63,599 bases of DNA from Alphaproteobacteria bacterium. Lineage in GTDB: Bacteria; Pseudomonadota; Alphaproteobacteria; Puniceispirillales; Marisalimonadaceae. The DNA lies in NCBI GenBank assembly GCA_004213885.1, contig SGYL01000009.1, positions 1 to 63,599 of the forward strand. Direction: 5' to 3'. The position numbers and the translations under genes were made by a program. This document shows, piece by piece, positions 21,724 to 31,055 of this stretch (positions are counted from its first letter, which is position 1; each line of letters opens with the position of its first letter). The notes under the pieces were generated by a model. That model had not been told where the DNA came from. It was given only the letters and a program-made list of their open reading frames with translations, and ran no database searches.

Positions 21724-23471
21724 ATAAGCTTGTTGAATTTAAAAAATATTTAAGATCAAAAAATATAGATGCTTACATCATACCTAAGTATGATCTTTTC
21801 TTTTCTGAAGAACTTATGGAAAGTGACGAAAGATTAAAATTTATTTCAAATTTTTCTGGTTCAGCTGGATGGGCTGTAATTATAGCTTCCCAAAAGTTAA
21901 AATCTGCAGTCATAAGTGATGGAAGGTATCAGGAACAATTAAAAAAAGAAGTTTCTCAAAAGGAATTTGTTATTCTAGATGGAGGTTTAGATAAGGTAAT
22001 TGAATTTTTAAACTCACATAAACAAATCAACATTGTTGGCATTGACACTAAATTGATAACTATTAATCAGTTTAAATTGTTAGAGAGTGAATTAAAAATT
22101 AAAAATATAAAGTTCATTCTAAGTAGCAAAAATTTAATCGATGAAATCTGGAAAAACAAACCCACAATATCAGGACACAAAATTATTGATTTAGCTATAA
22201 AGTACGCTGGTGAGAATTCTATAAGTAAAATAAAAAGACTGACTAAGATTATTTTAAATCATTCGTCTGAGGCACTTATAACATTTAAGCCAGATGCAAT
22301 TAGCTGGTTGTTAAATATAAGGGGTAATCAATTAAAATATACTCCAGTAGTTAGATGTTTTGCATTGATACATAAAAGTAAGAAAATCTATCTTTTTTTT
22401 GAACATGACTTACCTCAATTAAGTAAACTAGATCATAGTGAGATTATGTTAACTAATATTAAAAAATTTGAATCTATTTTAAAAATGTTTGCTGGTGAAA
22501 GTTTTCTTGTTGATTATAATTCAACACCAATGTTTGTTTTATCTGTATTAAAAAAAAATAAAATTAAATATAAAAATGTATCTTGCCCCATTTCTTCTCT
22601 TAAAGTAATTAAGAACTCTATTGAACAAAAAAACTTTAAAGAAGTTCATAAAGTTGATGGACTAGCCTTTATTAAATTTTGGAGTTGGTTTGAACAATTA
22701 GATAAAAATAATATGTTTGATGAAGAGTATCTAGCTAAAAAGTTATTTGAATATAGAAGTGTAAACAAACTATTTAAGAGTAACAGTTTTCCTACTATAT
22801 CAGCTTTTGGTAAAAATGGCTCAGTCATACATTATCGGTATCCTAAGGGAAAAAGTAAAAAGATAAAGAGTAATAATTTGTATCTTATTGATTCTGGGGG
22901 TCAATATTTAAATGGAACAACTGATGTAACCAGAGTATTAATACATGGACAACCTACTAATGATATGAAGACTAAATACACTATTGTTTTAAAAGGTCAT
23001 TTAAGTCTTTCAAATCTATTATTCCCAAAAGGAACTTTAGGAAATGAGATAGACACTATTGCAAGAGCAGCTCTTTGGCAAAATAAAATGGATTATGCTC
23101 ATGGTACTGGTCATGGGGTTGGATTTTATTCAAGCGTTCATGAGGGGCCAGTATCAATAAGCAAAAAAAATTCAAATGAATTAAAACCAGGAATGGTGAT
23201 TTCAAACGAACCTGGTTATTACGGATCAAAATTTGGAATTAGAATTGAAAACCTAGAATTAATAAAAAAAGTTGGAAACTTTTTAAGTTTTGAAACTTTA
23301 ACTCTTATTCCATATGAAAAAAAGTTAATTGATAAAAGTTTATTATCAAAAACAGAAATAAATCAGATTAATAAATATCATAAATTAGTTAATGAAAAGA
23401 TAAAACCTTTCATTATTAAAAGAGATGGTGATTTAGTTAATTTTTTAAATAGAAAAACTTCAATTTTATAA
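21720..23471 (+). CDS. pepP: Xaa-Pro aminopeptidase, M24B family
   Basis: This 583-aa metallopeptidase removes an N-terminal residue before proline. Two creatinase-type N-terminal domains precede the pita-bread catalytic domain. Metal ligands are seen in DSGGQYLNGTTDVTR (two Asp), HGTGHGVG (His), SNEPGYY (Glu) and IRIENLE (Glu). The long form with two N-terminal domains matches bacterial aminopeptidase P of the eukaryote-like type. It is coupled to prmA by an ATGA overlap and meets the convergent ligA with 6 bp of overlap. Confidence 0.92.
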   Translation: MNKLVEFKKYLRSKNIDAYIIPKYDLFFSEELMESDERLKFISNFSGSAGWAVIIASQKLKSAVISDGRYQEQLKKEVSQKEFVILDGGLDKVIEFLNSHKQINIVGIDTKLITINQFKLLESELKIKNIKFILSSKNLIDEIWKNKPTISGHKIIDLAIKYAGENSISKIKRLTKIILNHSSEALITFKPDAISWLLNIRGNQLKYTPVVRCFALIHKSKKIYLFFEHDLPQLSKLDHSEIMLTNIKKFESILKMFAGESFLVDYNSTPMFVLSVLKKNKIKYKNVSCPISSLKVIKNSIEQKNFKEVHKVDGLAFIKFWSWFEQLDKNNMFDEEYLAKKLFEYRSVNKLFKSNSFPTISAFGKNGSVIHYRYPKGKSKKIKSNNLYLIDSGGQYLNGTTDVTRVLIHGQPTNDMKTKYTIVLKGHLSLSNLLFPKGTLGNEIDTIARAALWQNKMDYAHGTGHGVGFYSSVHEGPVSISKKNSNELKPGMVISNEPGYYGSKFGIRIENLELIKKVGNFLSFETLTLIPYEKKLIDKSLLSKTEINQINKYHKLVNEKIKPFIIKRDGDLVNFLNRKTSIL

Positions 23472-25499
23472 ATTATCAAGAATCTCATTGAGTTTTTTTT
23501 CATCTATGATTTTTATGTTTAATTCTTGGGCTTTAGAAAGCTTGCTTCCAGGGTTTTCTCCATATATCACTAAATCTATATTCTTGGAAACTTGACTTAC
23601 AAATTTTGAGCCTAATGAATTAAGTTTTGTTTTAATTTCATCCCTAGTAAAATTATTTAAAGTTCCTGTAATTACGACTTTTTTATTTAAGAAATAGTTA
23701 TCAACATTTAATTTTTGGTATGGTTTTATACTTAATTGTTGAGATAATTTATCTAATTCATCAAGATTTGCAGAAGAATTAAAAAAGTTAATTAAATCTT
23801 CTGCAACACTCATTCCTATTTGATCAATATTAACAAGATATTGAAATTCATCAGAAACTTTATCAGTAGCTTTTTTAATGTTATTTATTAAATTAGGCAA
23901 TTCTATGTAATGTTCAGCTAAAATTTTAGCAGTATTTTCTCCAACTTGTTTGATGCCTAAAGAAGTTAAAAATTTATCAAAATTCACTAATTTGGCTTTG
24001 TTAATATTTGAAAGTAATTTATTTACAGATAATTCTCCAAAACCATCATAACTTTTCAACTCATCTTTCTTTTCATAGAGTTTAAAAATATCACTATATT
24101 TTGTTACAATGCCTTTCCTAAAAAATAATTTTATTTGTTTGTTGCCAAGTCCATCGATATTCATTCCATTTTTCGAACAAAAGTGAATTAGATTTTCAAT
24201 TTTCTGAGCTTTACAACCAGTATTTATACATTTTCTTGCAGCCTCGTCTTCTTTTTTGAGAGTAATTTGACCGCATGCAGGGCAGTATTTTGGGATAAAA
24301 TACTTCTCAGACATTTTTGTTCTTTTTTCTGTATTCACACTCAAAATATGAGGTATTACATCACCAGCTCTTTCTATTAAGACCGTATCACCAATTCTTA
24401 TATCTTTTCTTTCTATTTCATCTTCGTTATGCAGTGTAACGTTTGATACTTCAACACCACCAATTTTAACTTTTTTTACCCTTGCAACAGGTGTTATTGT
24501 TCCAGTCCTTCCTACTTGCAAATCAATTTTTTCTATTATGGATTCTTTAATTAAGCTTGGTAGTTTATGAGCAATGGCCCATCTTGGGGCTCTGGACATT
24601 TCGCCAAGTCTTTTTTGTAATGCAAATGAGTTTACTTTATATACTAGTCCATCAATTTCATAATCAATCTTATCTCTCATTTCTAGCATGGTATTGTAAT
24701 AACTTGATATTTCATCAAGTGTTTTTAGCAATTTAATGTTTTCTGGTATATCAAATCCCCAATATTTAAATTTATTTAAAAGATTAATTTGTGTGTCAAA
24801 CAGATTTTCATCAGATATTTTGCCTACTGTATAAGCAAAAAACATTAAATTTCTTTTTTTTATTTCATTACTATCTTTTTGTCGTATTGATCCAGCAGCA
24901 GCATTTCTTGGATTTGAAAAAACTTTTTTATCACTAGTTAATTGTTCTTCATTAAGTTTTTCAAAGTCATCCTTTGAAATAAATATTTCACCTCTAACTT
25001 CTAAAAATTCAGGATAATCAATAATTTTTTTTGGAATGTTATTAATTGTTAAAATATTTTCGGTTACTAATTCACCTTCATAACCATTGCCTCTTGTAAG
25101 AGCCTGTCTTAATTCACCATTTTCATACAATAAGGATATAGATAGACCATCTATTTTTGGTTCACATACAAATTCAATATTATCACAACTTATGTTTAAA
25201 AATTTACGAGTTCTTTTTATGAAATCGTCGATATCATTCATGTTGAAACCATTGTTCAATGATAACATTGGTTTACTATGTTTGATTTTAGCAAATTTTT
25301 CTAATGGTTCAAAACCAATATCTTCTCTTTTCGTAAATCCTAAATTTGGATTTTTGACAACTAAATTATCGTATTCAACGCAAATATTATCAAACTCTTT
25401 ATCCGATATCACTGGGTCATCATGGCCATGATATAATTTATTATGACGTTCTATTTGGCTTTTAAGAAATGATAAACGGTTATAAACATCACTGGGCAT
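23466..25499 (-). CDS. ligA: NAD-dependent DNA ligase
   Basis: LigA seals nicks in replication and repair using NAD+. The adenylation motif EPKIDGLS places the nucleophile at Lys115. The OB domain (VGRTGTITPVA), a four-cysteine zinc finger (CPACGQ and a later CINTGC), helix-hairpin-helix repeats, and a C-terminal BRCT domain (about 595-677, VVITGTLNNFTRDEIK) follow in the normal order. At 677 aa it is full length. It is the last gene of the long minus-strand block and starts 1 base after the recN stop. Confidence 0.97.
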   Translation of the reverse strand: MPSDVYNRLSFLKSQIERHNKLYHGHDDPVISDKEFDNICVEYDNLVVKNPNLGFTKREDIGFEPLEKFAKIKHSKPMLSLNNGFNMNDIDDFIKRTRKFLNISCDNIEFVCEPKIDGLSISLLYENGELRQALTRGNGYEGELVTENILTINNIPKKIIDYPEFLEVRGEIFISKDDFEKLNEEQLTSDKKVFSNPRNAAAGSIRQKDSNEIKKRNLMFFAYTVGKISDENLFDTQINLLNKFKYWGFDIPENIKLLKTLDEISSYYNTMLEMRDKIDYEIDGLVYKVNSFALQKRLGEMSRAPRWAIAHKLPSLIKESIIEKIDLQVGRTGTITPVARVKKVKIGGVEVSNVTLHNEDEIERKDIRIGDTVLIERAGDVIPHILSVNTEKRTKMSEKYFIPKYCPACGQITLKKEDEAARKCINTGCKAQKIENLIHFCSKNGMNIDGLGNKQIKLFFRKGIVTKYSDIFKLYEKKDELKSYDGFGELSVNKLLSNINKAKLVNFDKFLTSLGIKQVGENTAKILAEHYIELPNLINNIKKATDKVSDEFQYLVNIDQIGMSVAEDLINFFNSSANLDELDKLSQQLSIKPYQKLNVDNYFLNKKVVITGTLNNFTRDEIKTKLNSLGSKFVSQVSKNIDLVIYGENPGSKLSKAQELNIKIIDEKKLNEILDNL

Positions 25500-25500
25500 A

Positions 25501-27159
25501 TTAAGTCAACAATTTTAAAGCTGCATTTCTTGCTTCATCAGATATATTATCTGCTGATATCATTCTGGCTATTTCTTCAATTTTCTCTTGATGATTTAGT
25601 TCAAATGTTTCAGTAATTGTTTCATTTTCAATTATACTTTTTTTTATTAAAATATGATAATTGCCTTTTGCCGCTACCTGAGGCGAATGTGTAACAACAA
25701 TAGTTTGTTGATTATTCCCAATCTTTAATAATTTGGTTCCAATTGCGCTTGCAGTAGCACCACCAACACCACTGTCAACTTCGTCAAAAATAAGCGTTTT
25801 AATTGTATTATCTTTTTCTATAACGAGTTTCATAATAAGAAGAAACCTAGACAATTCTCCTCCTGATGCAATTTCAGAAATTTTACCTAATTTTGTATCT
25901 TTATTTGTCTGAGCATAAAATTTAACATCATCAATTCCTTTGGACGAAAAAAGGGTATCTTGAAGATTACTTATTAATATTGAAAATTTTGCATTATCTA
26001 ATTTCAGTGCTGGAAGTTCATTATTCACTTCGTTAATTAGTTTCTGACTTACTTCTATTCTATTTTTAGATAACTTTTTTGCTAACTCCAAATATTCATT
26101 ATAAGCCTCATTTGTTATTTTTTTTTGATTATCTAATTCAAGAGAAAAATTTTTAATTGAGTTTAATTTTTGTTCTATTTCAATTTGTTTGTGTGGTAAT
26201 GAATCTATCTGACAATTATGTTTTTTTGATAAATTTCTTAATTTATATAATCTATCATCAATTACATCCAAAGCATCATCTTTATTTTCATATAGAAATT
26301 CGCTTTTATTAATCAATAGAGATAACTCTTCTAAAGTAATATAATTTTCATTCAGAAGCTTACAAATTTGATCAACGGATTTATTGTTATAGCTCTCTAG
26401 TTTTGAAAATAAACGTATTAAATTTTTAATCAGAGTATTTAAACCATTTTCACCGTCAATTAAGTATTTAGCTTCATTAAAAGTTTGGAAAAATTTATCT
26501 CTATTTATTAAAGCTTTTCTTTTTATAATGAGTTCATTTTCTTCATTGCCTTGTGGTTTTATCTCATTAAATTCATTGAGAGAAAACTCTAAATAATCGC
26601 TATCATTCTTATTTTTTTCATTCAATGAAATTAAATTACCTAATTTATTTTTGTTTGATTTATAATTTTCCCAAGAACTAAAAACTTTTTCTTTCAATTT
26701 ATTGTTAACATAATATTTATCCAGTAAATCAATATGATTTTTTTCAATTAATAGAGTGTGATTATCAAATTGACCTTGTATTTCAATAAAATGACTTACA
26801 ACTTTTTTTAGAGTATTTATAGAAATAGGAGTGTCATTTAGATATGAAAAAGATTTGCCATTAGAATGAATTTCTCTTCGTATTATAAATTCATCATTTA
26901 TATCAATATTAATTCCATTTAAATAAGAAATAATAGTTTTATCGTTAAAGTTCTGAAAAATAGCAGTTACAGATCCTTGTGTTTGACCTTTTCTTATTAA
27001 ATTAAAATTTGCTCTATTTCCTAATATTAATCCTAATGAATCAATTAGTATAGATTTCCCCGTCCCAGTTTCTCCTGTTAAAACTGTAAAACCTTCACGG
27101 AAATTTAAGTTTAAATCTCTTATTAAAACAATATCTTTAATTATAAGCTTAGATAACAT
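25501..27159 (-). CDS. recN: DNA repair protein RecN
   Basis: RecN is an SMC-like ATPase involved in double-strand-break repair. Walker A GETGTGKS is at 29-36. A long central coiled-coil region is followed by the ABC signature ASGGELSRFLL, Walker B TLIFDEVDSGVGG and a switch His in VVTHSPQVAA. At 552 aa it has normal length. It begins 6 bases after bamD and precedes ligA, a bamD-recN-ligA order seen in other alphaproteobacteria. Confidence 0.96.
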   Translation of the reverse strand: MLSKLIIKDIVLIRDLNLNFREGFTVLTGETGTGKSILIDSLGLILGNRANFNLIRKGQTQGSVTAIFQNFNDKTIISYLNGINIDINDEFIIRREIHSNGKSFSYLNDTPISINTLKKVVSHFIEIQGQFDNHTLLIEKNHIDLLDKYYVNNKLKEKVFSSWENYKSNKNKLGNLISLNEKNKNDSDYLEFSLNEFNEIKPQGNEENELIIKRKALINRDKFFQTFNEAKYLIDGENGLNTLIKNLIRLFSKLESYNNKSVDQICKLLNENYITLEELSLLINKSEFLYENKDDALDVIDDRLYKLRNLSKKHNCQIDSLPHKQIEIEQKLNSIKNFSLELDNQKKITNEAYNEYLELAKKLSKNRIEVSQKLINEVNNELPALKLDNAKFSILISNLQDTLFSSKGIDDVKFYAQTNKDTKLGKISEIASGGELSRFLLIMKLVIEKDNTIKTLIFDEVDSGVGGATASAIGTKLLKIGNNQQTIVVTHSPQVAAKGNYHILIKKSIIENETITETFELNHQEKIEEIARMISADNISDEARNAALKLLT

Positions 27160-27165
27160 TTGGGG

Positions 27166-27960
27166 TTAGAAAATCGAAATCATTTTATTCATTATATTTT
27201 TCAAATAACCTGGTTCTTCAATAATAATTTTTTTTCTACTAGTTATTTCTTTAGTCCATTTACTTTTTGGAAAATTATATTTTAGAATTAAATATGTTTG
27301 ATCGGATTTATCCTCTAATTTCAACATTTCAAAAGCTTCATACATTCTGTATAAAGTTTGAGGTATAATACTAGATCCCTGATAATCTCTTATTACTATT
27401 GAGAATCTATTTATAGCTGGAGACGGAGCATTATTTTTTAAATAATACATCCCAACCTCAAACTCTTTTCTAGCTAAATAATTATTTAAATATTCTAATT
27501 TAAATTTAGCATCTTTTGCATATTTTGAATCTGGATTTGATTTTATAATTTTCTTAAACTTTTCTATTGCGATTTTAGTGAATTTACTGTCTCTGCTTGG
27601 GTCAGAAACTTTGATATAATAACACATAGCTATAAGATATTCAGCATATTCAGTAAATATACCATTAGGATTCATAGACATATAATCAGTTAATAATAAA
27701 ATTGTTTTATCTGGTTTATTAAGTTCAAAATTTAAATAAGCGTTATAAATTTGTGCTTGACTAGAATATTTTGAATAAGGAAATTCATCGTTGATTTTTA
27801 TAAATTGGTCAATACTTTCCTTAAATTTTTTTTCTTCAATTAATTGTATGCCTTTTTTAAATATATTTTTATCATCTTCTTGGGTAATTGTGATTACCTT
27901 TTCATTTGCCGAACAAGAAAATAATAATAGTAGAATTAAAAATTTGAAAATATGAGCCAT
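27166..27960 (-). CDS. bamD: BamD, outer-membrane protein assembly lipoprotein
   Basis: This is a lipoprotein of 264 aa with lipobox LFSC and lipidated Cys16. It is built of TPR-like repeats (FIKINDEFPYSKYSSQAQIYNAY and later similar units), the architecture of BamD (ComL). BamD binds BamA and helps fold beta-barrel proteins in the outer membrane. The position between lpxC and recN is the usual alphaproteobacterial one. The 59-bp gap to lpxC shows no other feature. Confidence 0.93.
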   Translation of the reverse strand: MAHIFKFLILLLLFSCSANEKVITITQEDDKNIFKKGIQLIEEKKFKESIDQFIKINDEFPYSKYSSQAQIYNAYLNFELNKPDKTILLLTDYMSMNPNGIFTEYAEYLIAMCYYIKVSDPSRDSKFTKIAIEKFKKIIKSNPDSKYAKDAKFKLEYLNNYLARKEFEVGMYYLKNNAPSPAINRFSIVIRDYQGSSIIPQTLYRMYEAFEMLKLEDKSDQTYLILKYNFPKSKWTKEITSRKKIIIEEPGYLKNIMNKMISIF

Positions 27961-28019
27961 AATTAAATAAATTAATCTTATTAAATTAGCTTATTTTTAA
28001 AATTATTCCAAATTATTAA

Positions 28020-28970
28020 TTAAGCAACATTAACATTATTTAGAGTGTTTTCTTGATAAGAAATAGGTATGTTATATTGGTTAGATTCTATAATTTCATA
28101 GTTGCTTTTATTTTGAAAAATCTTTTGAATTAATTTATTATTCAATTCATGGCCTGGTTGTATCGCATGAATGCTTCCTAAAATAGGTAACCCAGACATA
28201 TAAAAATCTCCAACACAATCTAATAATTTATGTTTAACAAATTCCTTGTCACACCTGAGACCAGTTTCATTCATTATTTGGTTATCTTTAACAACAATAA
28301 CATTATTCAAATTACCGCCTAAACCAAAACCACCAGCTCTTAATTTCACTATATCTTTTGAAAGACAGAAAGTTCTAGCATAACAAATATCTTCAATAAA
28401 ATTTTGAGTATTATGAATATACAAATATTCATCTTTACCAATTAAGTTATTTGAAAAATGTATTTTAACCGAAAATGATAAGTGAGTAGATGGCAAAACT
28501 TTTATTGATCTCGTGCCATCCTTAATGCTTACTTTTTTGAGAATTTTTAGAACTTTTTTTGATTTATTTTGAATTTGCAAACCAACTTGCGCAAGTTTTT
28601 TTGTAAACTCATAAGAACTTCCATCCATAGCTGGTAATTCATTTGAATTAATTTCAATTAGTAAATTATTAATATCAAATGAATGAAGTGAGGCAAGAAG
28701 ATGCTCTACTGTATTTACACAGACTCCATTTTTATTTTTTAACCTAGAACAATATTTTGAAAAGTCGATATTTTCTGGAATTACTTTGATATAGTTGTTT
28801 AAATCTAAATCTATTCTTTTAAAGACAATACCAAAGTCTTCATCAGCAGGATAAAGTGTCATATTTACAGCTTTACCACTATGAATTCCAACTCCACTAA
28901 AAGAAATAGGTGAACATATGGTCTTTTGGTATGAGTTATTGTTTAAAATTTGTGAGTTAATTATATTCAT
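28020..28970 (-). CDS. lpxC: UDP-3-O-acyl-N-acetylglucosamine deacetylase
   Basis: LpxC performs the committed, zinc-dependent step of lipid A synthesis. The first zinc histidine lies in VNTVEHLLASL, the second His and Asp in KHKLLDCVGD, and the catalytic His in PGHELNN. At 316 aa it is full length. It would normally follow ftsZ; here it follows ftsA. The start codon has no obvious Shine-Dalgarno, and a perfect 12-bp dyad ends 16 bases upstream of it. Known control of LpxC in other species is proteolysis by FtsH, also encoded here. Confidence 0.96.
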   Translation of the reverse strand: MNIINSQILNNNSYQKTICSPISFSGVGIHSGKAVNMTLYPADEDFGIVFKRIDLDLNNYIKVIPENIDFSKYCSRLKNKNGVCVNTVEHLLASLHSFDINNLLIEINSNELPAMDGSSYEFTKKLAQVGLQIQNKSKKVLKILKKVSIKDGTRSIKVLPSTHLSFSVKIHFSNNLIGKDEYLYIHNTQNFIEDICYARTFCLSKDIVKLRAGGFGLGGNLNNVIVVKDNQIMNETGLRCDKEFVKHKLLDCVGDFYMSGLPILGSIHAIQPGHELNNKLIQKIFQNKSNYEIIESNQYNIPISYQENTLNNVNVA

Positions 28971-28986
28971 GTTTTTTATTAACGAA

Positions 28987-29022
28987 TATATTTGATTTAT
29001 TTACTATATCAAATCAAATATA
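28987..29022. repeat. Perfect 12-bp inverted repeat in the ftsA-lpxC gap
   Basis: The arm TATATTTGATTT at 28987-28998 is the exact reverse complement of AAATCAAATATA at 29011-29022, with a 12-nt loop. It fills about half of the 83-bp gap between the ftsA stop and the lpxC start. In the lpxC transcript it ends 16 nt before the ATG and is not followed by a U run, so it is not a standard terminator. An operator dyad or a structured lpxC leader are the main readings. Confidence 0.75.
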
Positions 29023-29053
29023 GTTACTAAATGTTTCATAATATGAATGACGT

Positions 29054-30271
29054 TTAATTAAAAAAATATTCTCTTAATTTTTTAAAAAAACTATATAGCC
29101 ATTTGTTATTTTGCTCTCTTGAACTTTTCAATACTAAACCAGTTAAGCAACTAAAGCTTGGAGATTGAAGTAAGTCAGGTGCATTTAGGAGCCCAATAGG
29201 TTTACCAATCCTTATGTTACAATTAAAATAAGATTTTGCAATATTACTAATTCCATTAAGATTTGATGTTCCACCTGTAATAATTACTTTTGAAATTTTT
29301 GTATAATCTGGATAAGAATTCTTTAAATTTTGGATCACTAATTCAAAAAGTTCTTCAACTCTAGGCTTGATAATTCCAATTAACATAGATTTAGGAAAAT
29401 TTTGTGAAGTAAGCTCACCTTTCTCATTAATTAGATTAACATCAATGTTTTTAAAATTATCTAATTGGTTTACTTCTGTTGACCCATGTAAAATTTTAAG
29501 CTTTTCAGCTTCTTCTGATTCGGTGCCTAGTCCTTTTACAAGGTCACTGGTTATATGAATTCCTCCTATTTTAATAAAACTAGAATAAATTAAACTATCT
29601 TTCAGATAAATGCCGATAGAAGTTAAGCTTGCACCTATATCAATGATAATTGCACCAAGATCTCTTTCTTCTTTGATCATCGTAGATATTCCATTTATTT
29701 CCGGTGTTATATAAAATTGATTTACTGTTAAATGACATAATTCAATTGATTTATTTAAATTTGAAATAACGTTTTTATTAACATAGGTATTGATTGCCTC
29801 TAAAGTTAAAGTTTTACTTTTAAGTCCAATCGGATTACCAACTTCTTGACCATAATCAATTTTAAAAGCCTTGGGTTTTCTTCTAATTTGAATATAATCT
29901 TCATATTTTGATTTATATTTATCTAAGTTTAAAAGGTTTAATACATCTTCTTTTTTTATTATATCATTAGTGATTTCTATATTATCGCACGTAATTTTAG
30001 TAAATGGTAAACCACCAGTTATATTGCATGTGATATTTGAAATTCTTAAACCTGCCATTTCTTCCGCCTTTTCAACAGCTTTAGAAATAGCATTGGACAA
30101 TTTATGTAAATCTATGACTTCTCCTTTGTTTAAACCCATAGAAATGTGTTGTCCAAATCCTAATACTTTGATTTGTATATTGTTGTTATCTACAGATTGA
30201 CCAATCAAGCATGCAATTTTACTATTACCTATGTCTAAGCCAACATGAATTTTACTTTTGTTATAATTAAT
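29054..30271 (-). CDS. ftsA: Cell division protein FtsA, apparent AUU start
   Basis: FtsA is the actin-like protein tethering FtsZ to the membrane. Conserved features are the ATP-binding KIHVGLDIGNSKIAC near the N-terminus, IIDIGASLTSIGIY, and ITGGTSNLNGI. The only conventional start codon in the frame is TTG at 30208, which lies inside the conserved motif and would delete VGLDIG. The reading frame is open to a stop at 30287-30289 and contains no ATG, GTG, TTG or CTG before the motif. AAAGGTG at 30277-30283 is a good ribosome-binding site, and ATT at 30269-30271 lies 7 bases beyond its GG, giving 405 aa. ATA at 30272-30274 is the alternative. The C-terminal amphipathic helix KWLYSFFKKLREYFF is intact. 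Confidence 0.85.
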   Translation of the reverse strand: MNYNKSKIHVGLDIGNSKIACLIGQSVDNNNIQIKVLGFGQHISMGLNKGEVIDLHKLSNAISKAVEKAEEMAGLRISNITCNITGGLPFTKITCDNIEITNDIIKKEDVLNLLNLDKYKSKYEDYIQIRRKPKAFKIDYGQEVGNPIGLKSKTLTLEAINTYVNKNVISNLNKSIELCHLTVNQFYITPEINGISTMIKEERDLGAIIIDIGASLTSIGIYLKDSLIYSSFIKIGGIHITSDLVKGLGTESEEAEKLKILHGSTEVNQLDNFKNIDVNLINEKGELTSQNFPKSMLIGIIKPRVEELFELVIQNLKNSYPDYTKISKVIITGGTSNLNGISNIAKSYFNCNIRIGKPIGLLNAPDLLQSPSFSCLTGLVLKSSREQNNKWLYSFFKKLREYFFN

Positions 30272-30281
30272 TATTTCACCT

Positions 30282-31055
30282 TTAATTTATTTTTGGTTTA
30301 AGAAAATACTTCCCATAAATCCTCAAATCGATTTCAATAAAATTACCATTTAAGATGTTATATTTTGAAACCACTTTGTTTAGTAATTTAAGTGTATCTA
30401 ATACTTTAGTTTCAGGTAATAAAATTTTTACTCCATTTTTCAAACTAATATTCCATCTTCTTTGATCAACAAAAGAAAAGGATAAATAATTTAGATTTAT
30501 ATTAGTTTCTTTAATTAAACTTAATATAACATTAGCATTTTTATTAGAGTTTTTACCAACAAAAACAGGTAAATGAAATAAGTTTGGAGTAATTTTTGTT
30601 TCTATTATATTATTAAACTCATCTATAAGATAATCATTATTTTCAATATTTAGTAAACCAATTATATTTTTTTCTTCTATTTTGATTGTTATCAAATCAT
30701 TAGAGGTTTTAGTAATAAAAAACTTTTTTATTAAATTTTTTTTCTTTAATACATTTGAGATGAGACCAAGGTTGTTATAATTGTTATCTTTATCTAATTC
30801 TGTTTGTAATTCATTAACTAAAGACTTTGTATCAATATATTTATTTCCTAAAACAATTAAATTTGGTGTAGTATCATTATTAAATCCCATCAAAAGTCTT
30901 TCTTTATTTAATGCAAGTTGCTCTACAATTAAATCTTTATATTTGAAATAAGATAAGTATGTAATTAACAGAGTTGAAAGTGTTAACAAAGTTATAATTA
31001 AAGTTTTGATATTAAAAAAAAGAATAAATTTTTTAATTTTACTGAACCCTCTCAA
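30282..31055 (-). CDS. ftsQ: Cell division protein FtsQ
   Basis: FtsQ is a bitopic divisome protein of 257 aa. It has a short cytoplasmic N-terminus, one transmembrane helix (about 15-34), a POTRA-like region (about 60-130) and a beta domain (IDLRIYGKYFLKPK at the end). The start used is TTG at 31053-31055, overlapping ddl by 17 bp; no ATG is present before the membrane segment. GAGGG just downstream of that TTG could instead serve an unusual later start, so the exact N-terminus is uncertain. Position between ddl and ftsA is canonical. Confidence 0.85.
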   Translation of the reverse strand: MRGFSKIKKFILFFNIKTLIITLLTLSTLLITYLSYFKYKDLIVEQLALNKERLLMGFNNDTTPNLIVLGNKYIDTKSLVNELQTELDKDNNYNNLGLISNVLKKKNLIKKFFITKTSNDLITIKIEEKNIIGLLNIENNDYLIDEFNNIIETKITPNLFHLPVFVGKNSNKNANVILSLIKETNINLNYLSFSFVDQRRWNISLKNGVKILLPETKVLDTLKLLNKVVSKYNILNGNFIEIDLRIYGKYFLKPKIN

